DNA of 56,105 bases. Source: JAEUSG01 sp964590225. Its GTDB lineage: Bacteria; Fibrobacterota; OXYB2-FULL-49-7; JAEUSG01. The stretch is taken from contig CAZPWS010000017.1 in NCBI GenBank assembly GCA_964590225.1, positions 1 to 56,105 of the forward strand, given 5' to 3'. Within the stretch, counting starts at the first letter, position 1. Each line of letters starts with the position of its first letter. The notes beneath the pieces are model-generated. The model had not been told where the DNA came from. It searched no databases and worked only from the letters and a program-made list of their open reading frames with translations. A program made the position numbers and the translations under genes. Below, in pieces: positions 42,548-51,912 of this stretch.

Positions 42548-43828
42548 CTATAAGTTCAGGTTACCCGCTGACTCACCGGCAACTTTACCTGTTGAGAAGG
42601 CGGCCTGTAAATTATATCCGCCTGTTTTTCCATCGATATCAAGAAGCTCTCCGGCAAAAAAAAGCCCATTGATTATTTTGGATTCCATTGTATGGCTATT
42701 AACAAACTTTAGGTCGATTCCACCCCTTGTTGCCATTGCGAAATCAAGAGGTTTTACGCCGTTAACTGGAAACTTCATTCCTTTTATTAACGAGACCAGT
42801 CGCCCCCGTTCAAATTTTGAGATCTGGTGAGACAATTTATCTATTGCTATCCCTGAAATTGCAAGGAGAAAAGCGGCATATCTATCGGGAACAATTTCAG
42901 AAACTGTATTAACAATTCTTTTTTTTCCTTCGCGGTTTAACAGCTCTACAAAAATGGAATCGACAGCTTTATATGAATGGTTTGCGGCTGAATCAAGGGA
43001 AATTTCTATCGAACTATGCTTAACATAATTTAGCTTCTCTGCAATGGATGCAGATAAATCCATTGCGGCAGGACCAGTAAGACCAAAATGTGCAAATAAA
43101 ATATCGCCTCTTGTATTGGCAATCAAATGGTTATCGATATAAAGCGATAAAACAACATCGTCAAGATCGAGTCCCTGAAGCTTTTCAAAGCCGTTAAAAT
43201 TCACAATTATGGGGGTAAGGGCAGGTGAAAGCGGTGTGACAGGCTGGCCAACCTCTTTTGCAAGCTTATAGCCAGCACCATTTGACCCAGTTGTTGGATA
43301 TGATGCTCCTCCGCAAGCTAAAATTACCGCTTTATAATACCGCCTATTATCACAACTTGACAATATACCGTTAATTTTATTGTTGTCGGCAAGTAGTCTT
43401 TTAACAAAATTATTATAGTGAATGCAAACACCATTAGCCTTTGTCCAGCCGACAAGGGCGTTTCGTATGTCGGCGGCTTTTCCGCTTGAAGGATAGATTT
43501 TACCCCACCTTTCTTCGGTAAGTGGAATAGAAAGTTTATCCCTGAAAAAAGAGACCAGCTCTTTGTTATTAAAAGCTCGGAAGGAGTTTCGGATAAACGG
43601 GCGGCCGTTTTCGTTGAACGCCTTAATAAAGGTTGCTTCGTCTGCATTGTTTGTAAGATTACAGCGGCCATTACCGGTTAATAGCAGTTTTTTGCCTGCT
43701 TCACTGTTGCCTTCATAAAGATCTACTGTTGCGCCACACAAAGCTGCCCATCCCGCAGCCATAAGGCCAGAGGGGCCAGCACCAATTACTGCTATGTCGG
43801 TATTAATTCTCTTATTCCCTTTCAGCAT
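42548..43828 (-). CDS. HI0933/YhiN-family FAD-dependent oxidoreductase
   Basis: The 426-residue flavoprotein has the dinucleotide-binding start VIGAGPSGLMAAGWAALCG (about 14-32) with the family signature GNGRCNLTNNADE near 55, VILACGGASYPTTGSNGAGY near 170, and FAGELLDIDGKTGGYNLQAAFSTGKVAG at the end. This is the HI0933/BaiN-like family, whose members reduce a few known substrates but are mostly uncharacterised. The gene starts within the stop of the AraC gene (TAATG, one-base overlap). It ends before 274 bp of intergenic DNA that holds the hairpin repeat. Confidence 0.88.
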   Translation of the reverse strand: MLKGNKRINTDIAVIGAGPSGLMAAGWAALCGATVDLYEGNSEAGKKLLLTGNGRCNLTNNADEATFIKAFNENGRPFIRNSFRAFNNKELVSFFRDKLSIPLTEERWGKIYPSSGKAADIRNALVGWTKANGVCIHYNNFVKRLLADNNKINGILSSCDNRRYYKAVILACGGASYPTTGSNGAGYKLAKEVGQPVTPLSPALTPIIVNFNGFEKLQGLDLDDVVLSLYIDNHLIANTRGDILFAHFGLTGPAAMDLSASIAEKLNYVKHSSIEISLDSAANHSYKAVDSIFVELLNREGKKRIVNTVSEIVPDRYAAFLLAISGIAIDKLSHQISKFERGRLVSLIKGMKFPVNGVKPLDFAMATRGGIDLKFVNSHTMESKIINGLFFAGELLDIDGKTGGYNLQAAFSTGKVAGESAGNLNL

Positions 43829-44667
43829 TACTTATAATCGATTGCCCCAGCCTTTCTGAAAGCTGCTGGTGAAAGCCCTGTTTTGAGTTTGAATACTTTT
43901 GAAAAATGTGCCCTATCAAAGAAGGCTGTTATTGCTGCTATATCATCGATGGTCTTATCTGTTTGCACTAAAAGCCGAGATGCCTTCTCAATTCGCTTTT
44001 TCATGAGCCATGACTGGGGTGTAATGCCGGTGACACGATGGAAACAGCGAATAAAGGCTGTTGTATTCATGTGGATGTGTTTTGCAATATCATCGTTAGA
44101 AATCGTTTTGTCAATGTTTTGCAGTAAGTAATCTATTGCTTGTGCTATAATTGGCGGATAGGCGGATAAATTCCACGCTTTCATAGGCAGGCTACCCAGC
44201 GCCTGGTGACAAATTTGGTTTACAAGTATTGTTTGCTGGAAAATTCGTTCGGCGAATGGTGCGTCAGTAAAATTATCAAACTGTTGCAATAATCTATCGA
44301 ATGGCATTCGTGGAAGGTGGTACACAGACGGAATACAAAATCCGAGCGGATTAGATATTCTAAAACAGATATAGAATTGAGTGGCGCCTCGTAAACTTTC
44401 CGAAAAACAGCGGGTATTTGGCGGTATAACAGTAACTTCATTTGTTTTGAGCGGATAGATCCTGTTGTTAAAACGGACTTGCCAACCATCATTTGACATG
44501 ACATAGATACGCCAGTAGTCATCTTCAAGCCTGTAAAACCATTTTGTGAGGTAAACAGATTGACATGTTAGTATTTCAAGGTTGAGCGGGAGCGGACTAT
44601 TTTTCTCTGTACTGCCAAACTTCGGCTGAGGAACTGAATGGAGGCTCATAATGCAAGAGATATACAT
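43828..44667 (-). CDS. AraC-family transcriptional regulator
   Basis: A 279-residue protein with an N-terminal cupin-type sensing domain (about 30-150, VRFNNRIYPLKTNEVTVIPPN) and a C-terminal AraC double helix-turn-helix (about 175-275: DDIAKHIHMNTTAFIRCFHRVTG and IDDIAAITAFFDRAHFSKVFK). The likely ligand is a sugar or other small molecule. It is divergent from the URO-D family gene across a 69-bp gap and probably controls it and itself. The start at 44667 or the in-frame ATG at 44649 are both possible. Confidence 0.88.
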   Translation of the reverse strand: MYISCIMSLHSVPQPKFGSTEKNSPLPLNLEILTCQSVYLTKWFYRLEDDYWRIYVMSNDGWQVRFNNRIYPLKTNEVTVIPPNTRCFSESLRGATQFYICFRISNPLGFCIPSVYHLPRMPFDRLLQQFDNFTDAPFAERIFQQTILVNQICHQALGSLPMKAWNLSAYPPIIAQAIDYLLQNIDKTISNDDIAKHIHMNTTAFIRCFHRVTGITPQSWLMKKRIEKASRLLVQTDKTIDDIAAITAFFDRAHFSKVFKLKTGLSPAAFRKAGAIDYK

Positions 44668-44736
44668 ATTTTATTAATCCTTATCAATATATATATCTGG
44701 ATAAATGCGCTATATTCTACATAAAGGAGATAAACA
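44668..44736. promoter_or_regulatory. Divergent control region for the AraC and URO-D genes
   Basis: This 69-bp AT-rich gap holds the URO-D ribosome-binding site (AAAGGAGA, 44724-44731) and a TATATT at 44711-44716 that could be a -10 for the plus strand. No well-spaced -35 is seen, as is common where an AraC activator is needed. A TATATATAT run at 44688-44696 could be bent DNA. Confidence 0.35.
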
Positions 44737-45780
44737 ATGACCTCAAAGGAGCGCGTAAGAGCGGCTATTATGCACAAGGTTCCTGATAAAGTTCCTACTA
44801 ACTTTGAGTGTACTGGGTTTGTGAGGGATAAATTGCTTAAACATTACAGTTTGTCATCTTACGAACAGTTGCTACAAAAATTTGAGATTGATATTCGACA
44901 AATTGGTGCAAGATACAATGGTCCTGCTCTTGGCGTAAGCAAGGTGGATGGAGATGATGTGTTTGAAAGTCCCTGGGGTTGGAAGACACGCTATCATGAT
45001 ACCGGTTTTGGAGTTAATGGCCTAACTTGTTATTATCCTCTTGACCAATTGACTACGGTCGAACAGTTGTTGAATTATCCATGGCCATCACCCGATTGGT
45101 TTGATTACGAAGGCTTTAAGCAGATATGTGATTTGCATCAAGATAAAGCCATCATGATTGGACATGAAGGTCCTTTTCAGATAGCCACCTTTCTACGCAG
45201 TATGGAAAAGCTCTTTACTGATATGGCTATTGAGCCCGAGTTTGCAAAAACGATATTCGATAAGATGGTTGAATATGAGCTTGAATTATATGAGCGACTT
45301 TTTATTGCGGCAGATGGACAAATAGATATTTTGCGTACACATGATGATTATGGAACTCAAATCAGCCTGTTGTTCAGTGTCGATATGTGGACAACCTATT
45401 TTCGTGAAAACACAGCCAAGCTTGCTAATCTGGCACATAAATATGGTGCTTTTTTTCAGCAACATTCATGTGGTTGTGTTGGCTCCATTATTCCTAAGCT
45501 AATAGAATGTGGAGTTGATGTTCTCGAACCTCTACAGAAAGTCAATGGGCTAGAGCCTGAATTTCTTAAGCAAGCATATGGAGATGTATTGGCCTTTCAG
45601 GGCGGGATTGATACGCAGCAGCTACTTCCTTTTGGTACTGCAGACGAAGTTCGGAAGGAAGTTCGTCGCTATATTGATCTTCTGAACATCAATGGTGGTT
45701 ACATATTGATGGCCAGCCAGGGCTTTGAGGGAGATGTTCCCGTTGAGAATATAGAAGCGGTTTATGCATTGAGAAATTGA
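44737..45780 (+). CDS. URO-D family (uroporphyrinogen decarboxylase-like / methyltransferase-type) protein
   Basis: The 347-residue TIM barrel starts TSKERVRAAIMHKVPDKVP, a common start in this family. It has IGHEGPFQIATFLRSM, a HDDYGTQ stretch, QQHSCGCVGSIIPKL with His and Cys that could bind zinc, and AFQGGIDTQQLLPFGT. True HemE has an N-terminal Arg-rich R.R.AGR motif that is not seen here. So it is more likely one of the URO-D-like proteins linked to corrinoid methyl transfer or to unknown C1/sugar steps. Its partner gene is the divergent AraC regulator. A strong AAAGGAGA ribosome-binding site suggests good expression. Confidence 0.8.
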   Translation: MTSKERVRAAIMHKVPDKVPTNFECTGFVRDKLLKHYSLSSYEQLLQKFEIDIRQIGARYNGPALGVSKVDGDDVFESPWGWKTRYHDTGFGVNGLTCYYPLDQLTTVEQLLNYPWPSPDWFDYEGFKQICDLHQDKAIMIGHEGPFQIATFLRSMEKLFTDMAIEPEFAKTIFDKMVEYELELYERLFIAADGQIDILRTHDDYGTQISLLFSVDMWTTYFRENTAKLANLAHKYGAFFQQHSCGCVGSIIPKLIECGVDVLEPLQKVNGLEPEFLKQAYGDVLAFQGGIDTQQLLPFGTADEVRKEVRRYIDLLNINGGYILMASQGFEGDVPVENIEAVYALRN

Positions 45781-45797
45781 CAGGATTATCTCACGGG

Positions 45798-47060
45798 TTA
45801 AAAGTAGAAATAAATACCCAATAATCCTAGAAATGCACCTGTTGAAATAATTCCAATTCCAGCGTTCTGTTTTATTTGGCCACTGTCATGCTTTTCCTTG
45901 TTCAACGCTTTTACGGCATCATATTCGCTTCCTGTTCGTATGGAGGCATTGTCAAGCCTTGTTTTTAGATCATTAGCCTCGGAGAAATCTTTTTCTGCCA
46001 TAAATAGTGCAGCGGTACCGGCCATGGCCAATGTTATCGAAGATACTGAAAGTTTAAATCCAAGCCGCCGCTCCCATCTTGATTTAATGAATTTATCCTG
46101 AAGTTTTTTGTATGTTGTATCTCCTTCAACAAGCTTTAAAGAGATGACATTTTCCCTGTTTTTTCTGATTATTGCAATAGCTGTTGTGTCAAAAAAGCCA
46201 TTACGGAATATGTAAATTCTCGCAGAATCTTTATTGAAATTGTTAAATACTGCCGGCGAAATTTGATTCGGATAGTTGGATCTCCTGGGTATAGAATTAA
46301 TAAAAACCTCGGCTTCCGATGGCTCTGTGAATATCTTTAATGTTGTTTTTTCTTTTTTAAGTTTTAATTTGAGCCTTTTGATTTTCCGTGATGACAGATC
46401 AGTAAGAACGGAGGCGGAGGAGTCATTTTTCTGGACACGGATATCGTGACGACCAGCAGGCAGTCCCTGAATTGTAAGCGGTGTTAATCCTTCTATTATT
46501 CTGCCGTTAACAAAAACCTTTGCCCCGTCCGGAATACTTTTTACAAATAGAGAGGCATTACCCTTATCGAGAGATACAATGGCACCTTCGTTGCTGCCGG
46601 ATGTGCCCGCTATTTTCCCTGCCATTCTCTTCAATACGGAAACAAGCAGTTCCTCAATTGCGCAGTCGCAGTCTTCGCTGAGATTTTTTTCAACTTCTCC
46701 AGTACCCACATCAACTAATCTTATGTTGATTGTATAAATGCTACCGACCTTTGATATGGATCCCAAAACTAATTTCTGTACAGATATGAGTTTACCTATT
46801 GCTGTTGCGCAGGCCGGTTCGTCGCACCATGTCTGCTGAAAAGCCGCTTCGGCAAAGACATCTTTCATTCTTGTTCTCTCAAGGACCTTAAAGGCGTTTG
46901 TAGCCGAAAGTTCCGCCGATAGTCTATCCGCCATAGCCGCTGCGTCATTTTCTGACACCGCGCGAAAAATAAAATCTGATACAGCAAGAGATAGCTTATT
47001 GGTTTCTGTGTATGTTGAAGATATCGCAAAAAAGCATAATAAGATGAGAATATATTTCAT
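45798..47060 (-). CDS. CsgG-like/PEGA-domain envelope protein
   Basis: The 420-residue protein starts with a signal peptide (1-18). An N-terminal domain (20-150) resembles the CsgG/FlgT-like alpha-beta fold: LAVSDFIFRAV, RLSAELSATNAFKVLERTRM, LVLGSISKVGSIYTINIRLVDV. Two PEGA-type beta domains follow: SLFVKSIPDGAKVFVNGRI near 188 and LKIFTEPSEAEVFINSIP near 252. One membrane helix occurs near 345-360 and a C-terminal hydrophobic end near 405-420. PEGA domains are envelope beta modules, often in FCB and Myxococcal proteins. It lies 8 bp downstream of the giant lipoprotein gene, so the two probably work together. Confidence 0.7.
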   Translation of the reverse strand: MKYILILLCFFAISSTYTETNKLSLAVSDFIFRAVSENDAAAMADRLSAELSATNAFKVLERTRMKDVFAEAAFQQTWCDEPACATAIGKLISVQKLVLGSISKVGSIYTINIRLVDVGTGEVEKNLSEDCDCAIEELLVSVLKRMAGKIAGTSGSNEGAIVSLDKGNASLFVKSIPDGAKVFVNGRIIEGLTPLTIQGLPAGRHDIRVQKNDSSASVLTDLSSRKIKRLKLKLKKEKTTLKIFTEPSEAEVFINSIPRRSNYPNQISPAVFNNFNKDSARIYIFRNGFFDTTAIAIIRKNRENVISLKLVEGDTTYKKLQDKFIKSRWERRLGFKLSVSSITLAMAGTAALFMAEKDFSEANDLKTRLDNASIRTGSEYDAVKALNKEKHDSGQIKQNAGIGIISTGAFLGLLGIYFYF

Positions 47061-47068
47061 GAATTATT

Positions 47069-50000
47069 CTACTTTAATCGTGAAACAAATATTTGTCCGT
47101 CTGAAGTGTTTGCGTATGCTAAATACATGCGGCCGTTTTTAGCAAAGAAGGAGGCTTTTGTAAACCCAACTCTTTGCGATGGGAGTCCTGACACACCAAC
47201 CACATTCCAGCGTGTACCGTCGAATGCCTTTACCTTTAACGAATCCCTTGTTCCTGCTTCGTCCCATTCAAGGAACGCGGCACAAAGATAGCTGCCAGCC
47301 TTCTGGAGACCAACAGATCCAAGTGAACCTGATGAGTGGTAGTTGTTTACTCCCGACGGTGAGGAGGTGAGCGGTTCACCCACATATGTCCATCCCGCGC
47401 CGTTCCAGTATTTTACTGTTAACTGGTTTCCGTTTGTGTTATCTCTATCGGCCATATAAAGGCTGCTGCTATAGAATATTGTCGGTGAATTTTTGTTTGT
47501 AAGGGCGGTTAGTACCTGCCATGATGAACCGTTAAATCTCTTAATTGTGTCCGAAAAAACATCTTTGTACAGCAACAGATAATGGGCCGATCCGTCCGTC
47601 GAAAAATCTATTGCCCTATTTGCGGAAGATGCAGCAAGAGTGCCAATGCTGTCCCAGTTATATGCTCCAGAAAGGAATCTTGAAACCCGTATTCTGTCGG
47701 AGGCTGTGTTGTCCCCAAACGCGAGATACATGGTGCCGTCCATGCCGCTAACTGTTTGTCCGAGTCTAAAAGCGCCATATTGGCCATTGACCTTTGATTG
47801 AGAACCTACGGTATCTCCAGATGGTTTGATTACGCGGACCCTTGAGCCGGTTAAATCTGAAAAAGCGACCGTAGGTATAGAATATTGAACACCTCCATAG
47901 CCGCCAAAGCCTGTTCCTACCGCTACTTGAATGTAAGAGGCGGTACCAGAAGACAGGGAGGTTCCGGAAGTTGTCCACGCGGATCCGTTCCACCTCTTTA
48001 CTGTCAGCCTGTTAGAGTTTGTTTGGTCCGCATATCCTACATACAGCTCGTTGTCAGAAAAGACACCCAACCCCACGGCCGAACTTGTGTTTGTTATTCC
48101 AATGCTTCCAGATCCAATCAATTCCCACTCTCTACCTACTGTTATATACATTGTGTCGTAAGCGACATTTGACTTATTGTCTGTGACTCTGAGTATGCAG
48201 GGCACACCAGGATGATAGCTTGAAGGAAGCATTATGGTTGTATCCCTGAGACCAGTTCTAAGAAAGGAGCCTCCGTTTATCGACCAGTCGTACCGAATGG
48301 CATGGCCGAACTGCTGTTGATAGGCAGGTTTTAGCGTAACATAGGTGAAAGAGGCATCCATTGCAACAACCGTATCGTTACCAGCAAACGGTTTCGGTCG
48401 ATCGTCCGTTATTGTATAGGCAACGGTATCGTAAACAGCCATTCCCGAGTCATCTATAGCCATGACAATGAGAGTATCTGGTCCATTGGCTAGAGGATGG
48501 CTTAGCGGCCATTCGTAGGTTATGGTTGTTGATGAAGTTAATGTAGAGTCGTTCCATGACGGGGAGGCGTGCTTATTAAAATTCCAGTAAAAACCTCTTA
48601 GGTTTGGGCGCACATTCACAACAGATGTGGTACAATACATGGTGTCATGGTTGAATGAAATGCTGGCGCTTATTGTTTTACTATTGACAACAAAATTTCT
48701 TGTGAGTGGAATAGCTTTATTGCCGGCCGAGTCTGAGGCGTTTACCGTAAAGGAATACCGTCCGTCGGCAATATTTGTTACTGAAAACTGCCACAAGGAA
48801 GAGCTTACTGATTGTAGTGGCATGGGAACACCGTTAAGCGTTATTCTCACAGAATCAACATGAACCTGCGAACCGGTATCCGTGAAAGAGCCCTGTATTG
48901 TGAGATTTCTTGGCGACAGAGAGGAATAGATGGCTCCGTTAATGGGAGAGACGCATTGAATTACCGGTATTTTAGAATCGTTAAGAATAAGAGTGCCAAA
49001 GCTTCCGGAATCACCAGCAAGCACCGTTACACCGCCTACTGCAGTATTGAAGGCGTTCCTCAGGGTATCAGTTGCAGTAACGGTGTATGTTCCGGGTTCA
49101 ACTTCTATGGAGACATATCCACTGTCATTTGTGGGAACAGCATATGTTTGTGTGCCCGATAATATTACTTTTACGCCGTTATGCCGTTGTATGCCTTCAA
49201 GTTTTGCAAAGCCGTAAATTCGAGAAACAGTATAGCGTCCTACATTAAACGAATCGACAATACTAATGGATGTGTCAAGACCGTCCGTTGCTACCACTTT
49301 CCAGAAAAAAGGTCTGCTGACATTGGAGCTGTTCCATAAGTTGTACGACGAATCAATTCTATTACTTGTTTGTAAGTCTTCGCCGGTGAGTACTCTATTT
49401 TGCCCTATGTAAATGGCAAATTTCAATTGTCCAGTTGCGTCAGGGTCAACGGCTCTCCATGAAAATATGGGGTTTGAATTTACTTCGATTCTCGCATTGC
49501 TTACGGGGCTAAGGAGTTGAGGAGCTGATGGCGGTTCATTCACCCTCACTTTTATAGTGTCGTAGCTTGTGTTGCCGCTTATGTCCGATGCGATTACCGG
49601 GAAAGTAAATAGTCCGTAGGAGCTTAGCGTAAAGCTTGAATCGTTGCCTTCTAACTGTACAAAACCATTTCCAAAATCAACGCCCTTGTATTCCACGGTG
49701 GAGAAAGTGTCTCTTGCCGAGATTCTAATATTGACACTGCTATTCAATCTGATAATTGTATCTGGGCTTGTCGTAATGAATGGGGGATGAATATCCCTTA
49801 TCGTGTCCGGCGGAATGGATAATAGTTCTCCAGCAACAATTGTCGTGGAAATTGTTTCCGGCTTATAAAACTGAGAGTTGGAATAGACAATGGAAACAGA
49901 GCCGGAAATTATACTGTCTATAAAAAAGCTTCCCTCAACATCTGTTATTGCTGTTGCTATTACAGCATTATTTCTGAGCAGCGTTACTGTAATGCCGTCG

Positions 50001-50749
50001 CTAATAATGCTATTATTTCTGTAAACAGTGCCCTGAAGCGCTCCTAAGCTGACTGTTGAAAGTTCCTTAGTCGTAAATACTCTTGATTCGCTGACGGAAA
50101 AATCGTCGTATTTGTCCTTTGCAATAATCTTCCAATAGTATGTCTTAAGTGGCTTAATGCTGTTTGCATCAAACGAAAAAAAAGTGTCTTTTTGGGTAGT
50201 TATTAAAGTAAACGGCGGATTTACAGTGTCGAGCCACAACTCATAGGTCAGAGTATCGTTATCGGCGTCAAATCCTGACCAACGAAAAAGCAACGGGACT
50301 TCGGTGTTGACATTTTGTCGTTCATTTTCAGGCAAGAGTAAAAGCGATGGTGTTGGCACTGTATTTACATGAATATCTACTGTATCTGAGATGGAAAAAC
50401 CGGAAATGTCGCTAACGATTGCTATTGCTCTGTAGTGACCACCCTTACTATATGCGTAAGACACAACAAAACCCCCCGTAGCTGTTCCATCACCAAAATC
50501 CCATTGGCAGCTTGCATTGTCTATGTCTGTTGAGGGGTAGCAGATGAGGTATAGCGAGTCGAGAGTATGTATCGTATCCGCAGTAGTAAAAGAGAGAGTG
50601 TCCAAAGGGTATAATGGAGGTGCTTTTGATATGTAGGCCGATATTGTAAGCGGTGTTTTGCTTGGGTCATCTACAAAAAGTGTCCCATTTCCAGTACATT
50701 TCAGCAGGATAAAAAGCACAGCAGTAATTAAAAGAAAGCATTTTTTCAT
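47069..50749 (-). CDS. 1226-residue PKD/Ig-like repeat lipoprotein
   Basis: The protein starts with a lipoprotein signal peptide (MKKCFLLITAVLFILLKC, lipobox Cys18). It carries a PKD domain near 65-130 (WDFGDGTATGGFVVSYAYSKGGHYRA) and fibronectin-like blocks (LLFRWSGFDADNDTLTYELW, PIFSWRAVDPDATGQLKFA). Carboxypeptidase-regulatory-like units (GALQGTVYRNN, GFAKLEGIQRHNGVKV) and Ig-like units follow. The C-terminal 300 residues look like a beta-propeller (WNGSAWTTSG, YNWDSIGTLA, FNGSSWQVLT, WNGAGWTYVGEPL). No T9SS tag is seen, so it is probably anchored by lipid. A role in surface display, sugar binding or cell contact is likely. I use the ATG at 50749. Confidence 0.75.
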   Translation of the reverse strand: MKKCFLLITAVLFILLKCTGNGTLFVDDPSKTPLTISAYISKAPPLYPLDTLSFTTADTIHTLDSLYLICYPSTDIDNASCQWDFGDGTATGGFVVSYAYSKGGHYRAIAIVSDISGFSISDTVDIHVNTVPTPSLLLLPENERQNVNTEVPLLFRWSGFDADNDTLTYELWLDTVNPPFTLITTQKDTFFSFDANSIKPLKTYYWKIIAKDKYDDFSVSESRVFTTKELSTVSLGALQGTVYRNNSIISDGITVTLLRNNAVIATAITDVEGSFFIDSIISGSVSIVYSNSQFYKPETISTTIVAGELLSIPPDTIRDIHPPFITTSPDTIIRLNSSVNIRISARDTFSTVEYKGVDFGNGFVQLEGNDSSFTLSSYGLFTFPVIASDISGNTSYDTIKVRVNEPPSAPQLLSPVSNARIEVNSNPIFSWRAVDPDATGQLKFAIYIGQNRVLTGEDLQTSNRIDSSYNLWNSSNVSRPFFWKVVATDGLDTSISIVDSFNVGRYTVSRIYGFAKLEGIQRHNGVKVILSGTQTYAVPTNDSGYVSIEVEPGTYTVTATDTLRNAFNTAVGGVTVLAGDSGSFGTLILNDSKIPVIQCVSPINGAIYSSLSPRNLTIQGSFTDTGSQVHVDSVRITLNGVPMPLQSVSSSLWQFSVTNIADGRYSFTVNASDSAGNKAIPLTRNFVVNSKTISASISFNHDTMYCTTSVVNVRPNLRGFYWNFNKHASPSWNDSTLTSSTTITYEWPLSHPLANGPDTLIVMAIDDSGMAVYDTVAYTITDDRPKPFAGNDTVVAMDASFTYVTLKPAYQQQFGHAIRYDWSINGGSFLRTGLRDTTIMLPSSYHPGVPCILRVTDNKSNVAYDTMYITVGREWELIGSGSIGITNTSSAVGLGVFSDNELYVGYADQTNSNRLTVKRWNGSAWTTSGTSLSSGTASYIQVAVGTGFGGYGGVQYSIPTVAFSDLTGSRVRVIKPSGDTVGSQSKVNGQYGAFRLGQTVSGMDGTMYLAFGDNTASDRIRVSRFLSGAYNWDSIGTLAASSANRAIDFSTDGSAHYLLLYKDVFSDTIKRFNGSSWQVLTALTNKNSPTIFYSSSLYMADRDNTNGNQLTVKYWNGAGWTYVGEPLTSSPSGVNNYHSSGSLGSVGLQKAGSYLCAAFLEWDEAGTRDSLKVKAFDGTRWNVVGVSGLPSQRVGFTKASFFAKNGRMYLAYANTSDGQIFVSRLK

Positions 50750-50876
50750 ACGATTAGTCTCAAAATCTACTCTGGTAGAGCAAAGAACATCAAGTAAAAC
50801 TTCTTGCATTTTACTGTTTTCTGTGTTATATTATAGGCATGTAGGCAGGCATGTTTGTATAATTTCTGAGGTTCTT
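50750..50876. promoter_or_regulatory. Divergent control region between lipoprotein and GntR genes
   Basis: A 127-bp gap. GCATGT occurs twice 11 bp apart (50838-50843 and 50849-50854), just before a TATAAT (50858-50863). The TATAAT lies only 14 bp from the GTG, which is close for a promoter -10, and no good -35 is present. The repeat could be an operator for the adjacent regulator. Confidence 0.3.
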
Positions 50877-51890
50877 GTGGGCAAAAGAGAACAGATTCGA
50901 GACTACATTCTTGAAGAAATCAAGCTGGGACGCTTGTGTTATGGCTCCCAGCTCTATTCCCGTGCTGTTTTTATGGAAAAATTTGCTTGTGCCCGTGCTA
51001 CTGTTGATATAGTCATATCAGATTTGATAGGCAGCGGAGTCCTTGTTTCTGAAAAAGGGCGAGGAACTTTCGTTGCAGATAAAAACTTAAGAATTCAGGA
51101 AGAGAATGTAGCCATAGTTGCACCCGGGCTAGATAACCCTCATTCAATGCCAAAGGAAATTGCTAACGGGTTTATGGAAGGAATTGGACCAAAAGCTTCT
51201 GTAAAATATTACACATATAATGAATTAAAACATCCGAGCTCATGGGAGAGCTGCAAGGCGCAGAGAGGCATTGTTTTTATACAGCCGGACACTCAGCACG
51301 CCTCGCTGCTTTACGATGCAAGAATGCGCAAAATACCGCATATTGTTTTATATCGCGATCCGTCTGAATCGCCTTTTGTCTCAATTGATAATAGAAGTGG
51401 GGTTAGCGCGCTTGTAACAACTCTTGCTAATCGCGGTTGCCGGAGAATTGCCTATTTAGGATTAAGGCAGGATAGATATAATTTTCCAGAGCAAAGGTAC
51501 ACAGGATATTTGGAAGGGCTTCTTTCAAACGGTTTATCAATGAATAAATCGCATATAGGTCTTGTTGCTCATGGCATGGAAGCGTCGTTCATAAATAATC
51601 TCTTTCAAAATGCCCCTTTTCGGCCTGAGGCGCTAATTGTTGGCGAGATTCCGCTTGGAATAGTAATTAAAGAGCTAAACACTTTAGGGTTGGTTGCCGG
51701 CAAGGATATTTATCTTGCCAACTTTGACGAAATACCGCCCAATACCTACTCCTTTAAAGTGTTATCACTAAAGTCGGTGACACATGATGTTGGTATAAAT
51801 GGTGCCACCCTTTTCAGAAAAATTATCAAAAACGGGGAAAGGTTGGCGCAGGCGCAGCTTTATATTACGCCAACGGTTGTTGAACAATAA
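50877..51890 (+). CDS. GntR/LacI-hybrid transcriptional regulator
   Basis: The 337-residue protein has a GntR-type winged helix at 1-70 (REQIRDYILEEIKLGRLCYGSQLYSRAVFMEKFACARATVDIVI plus a GVLVSEKGRGTFV wing). A LacI/periplasmic-binding-like effector domain follows at about 80-337 (VAIVAPGLDNPHS, IPHIVLYRDPSESPFVSIDNRSG, RIAYLGLRQDRYNF). This GntR-LacI combination regulates sugar operons in the FCB group and others. The GTG at 50877 has GAGG 5 bp upstream. The frame is open further up but lacks a start with a ribosome-binding site. It lies 22 bp upstream of the isomerase gene and probably controls the next three genes. Confidence 0.82.
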   Translation: MGKREQIRDYILEEIKLGRLCYGSQLYSRAVFMEKFACARATVDIVISDLIGSGVLVSEKGRGTFVADKNLRIQEENVAIVAPGLDNPHSMPKEIANGFMEGIGPKASVKYYTYNELKHPSSWESCKAQRGIVFIQPDTQHASLLYDARMRKIPHIVLYRDPSESPFVSIDNRSGVSALVTTLANRGCRRIAYLGLRQDRYNFPEQRYTGYLEGLLSNGLSMNKSHIGLVAHGMEASFINNLFQNAPFRPEALIVGEIPLGIVIKELNTLGLVAGKDIYLANFDEIPPNTYSFKVLSLKSVTHDVGINGATLFRKIIKNGERLAQAQLYITPTVVEQ

Positions 51891-51912
51891 AAAATTAACA
51901 TAAAGGAGATTT

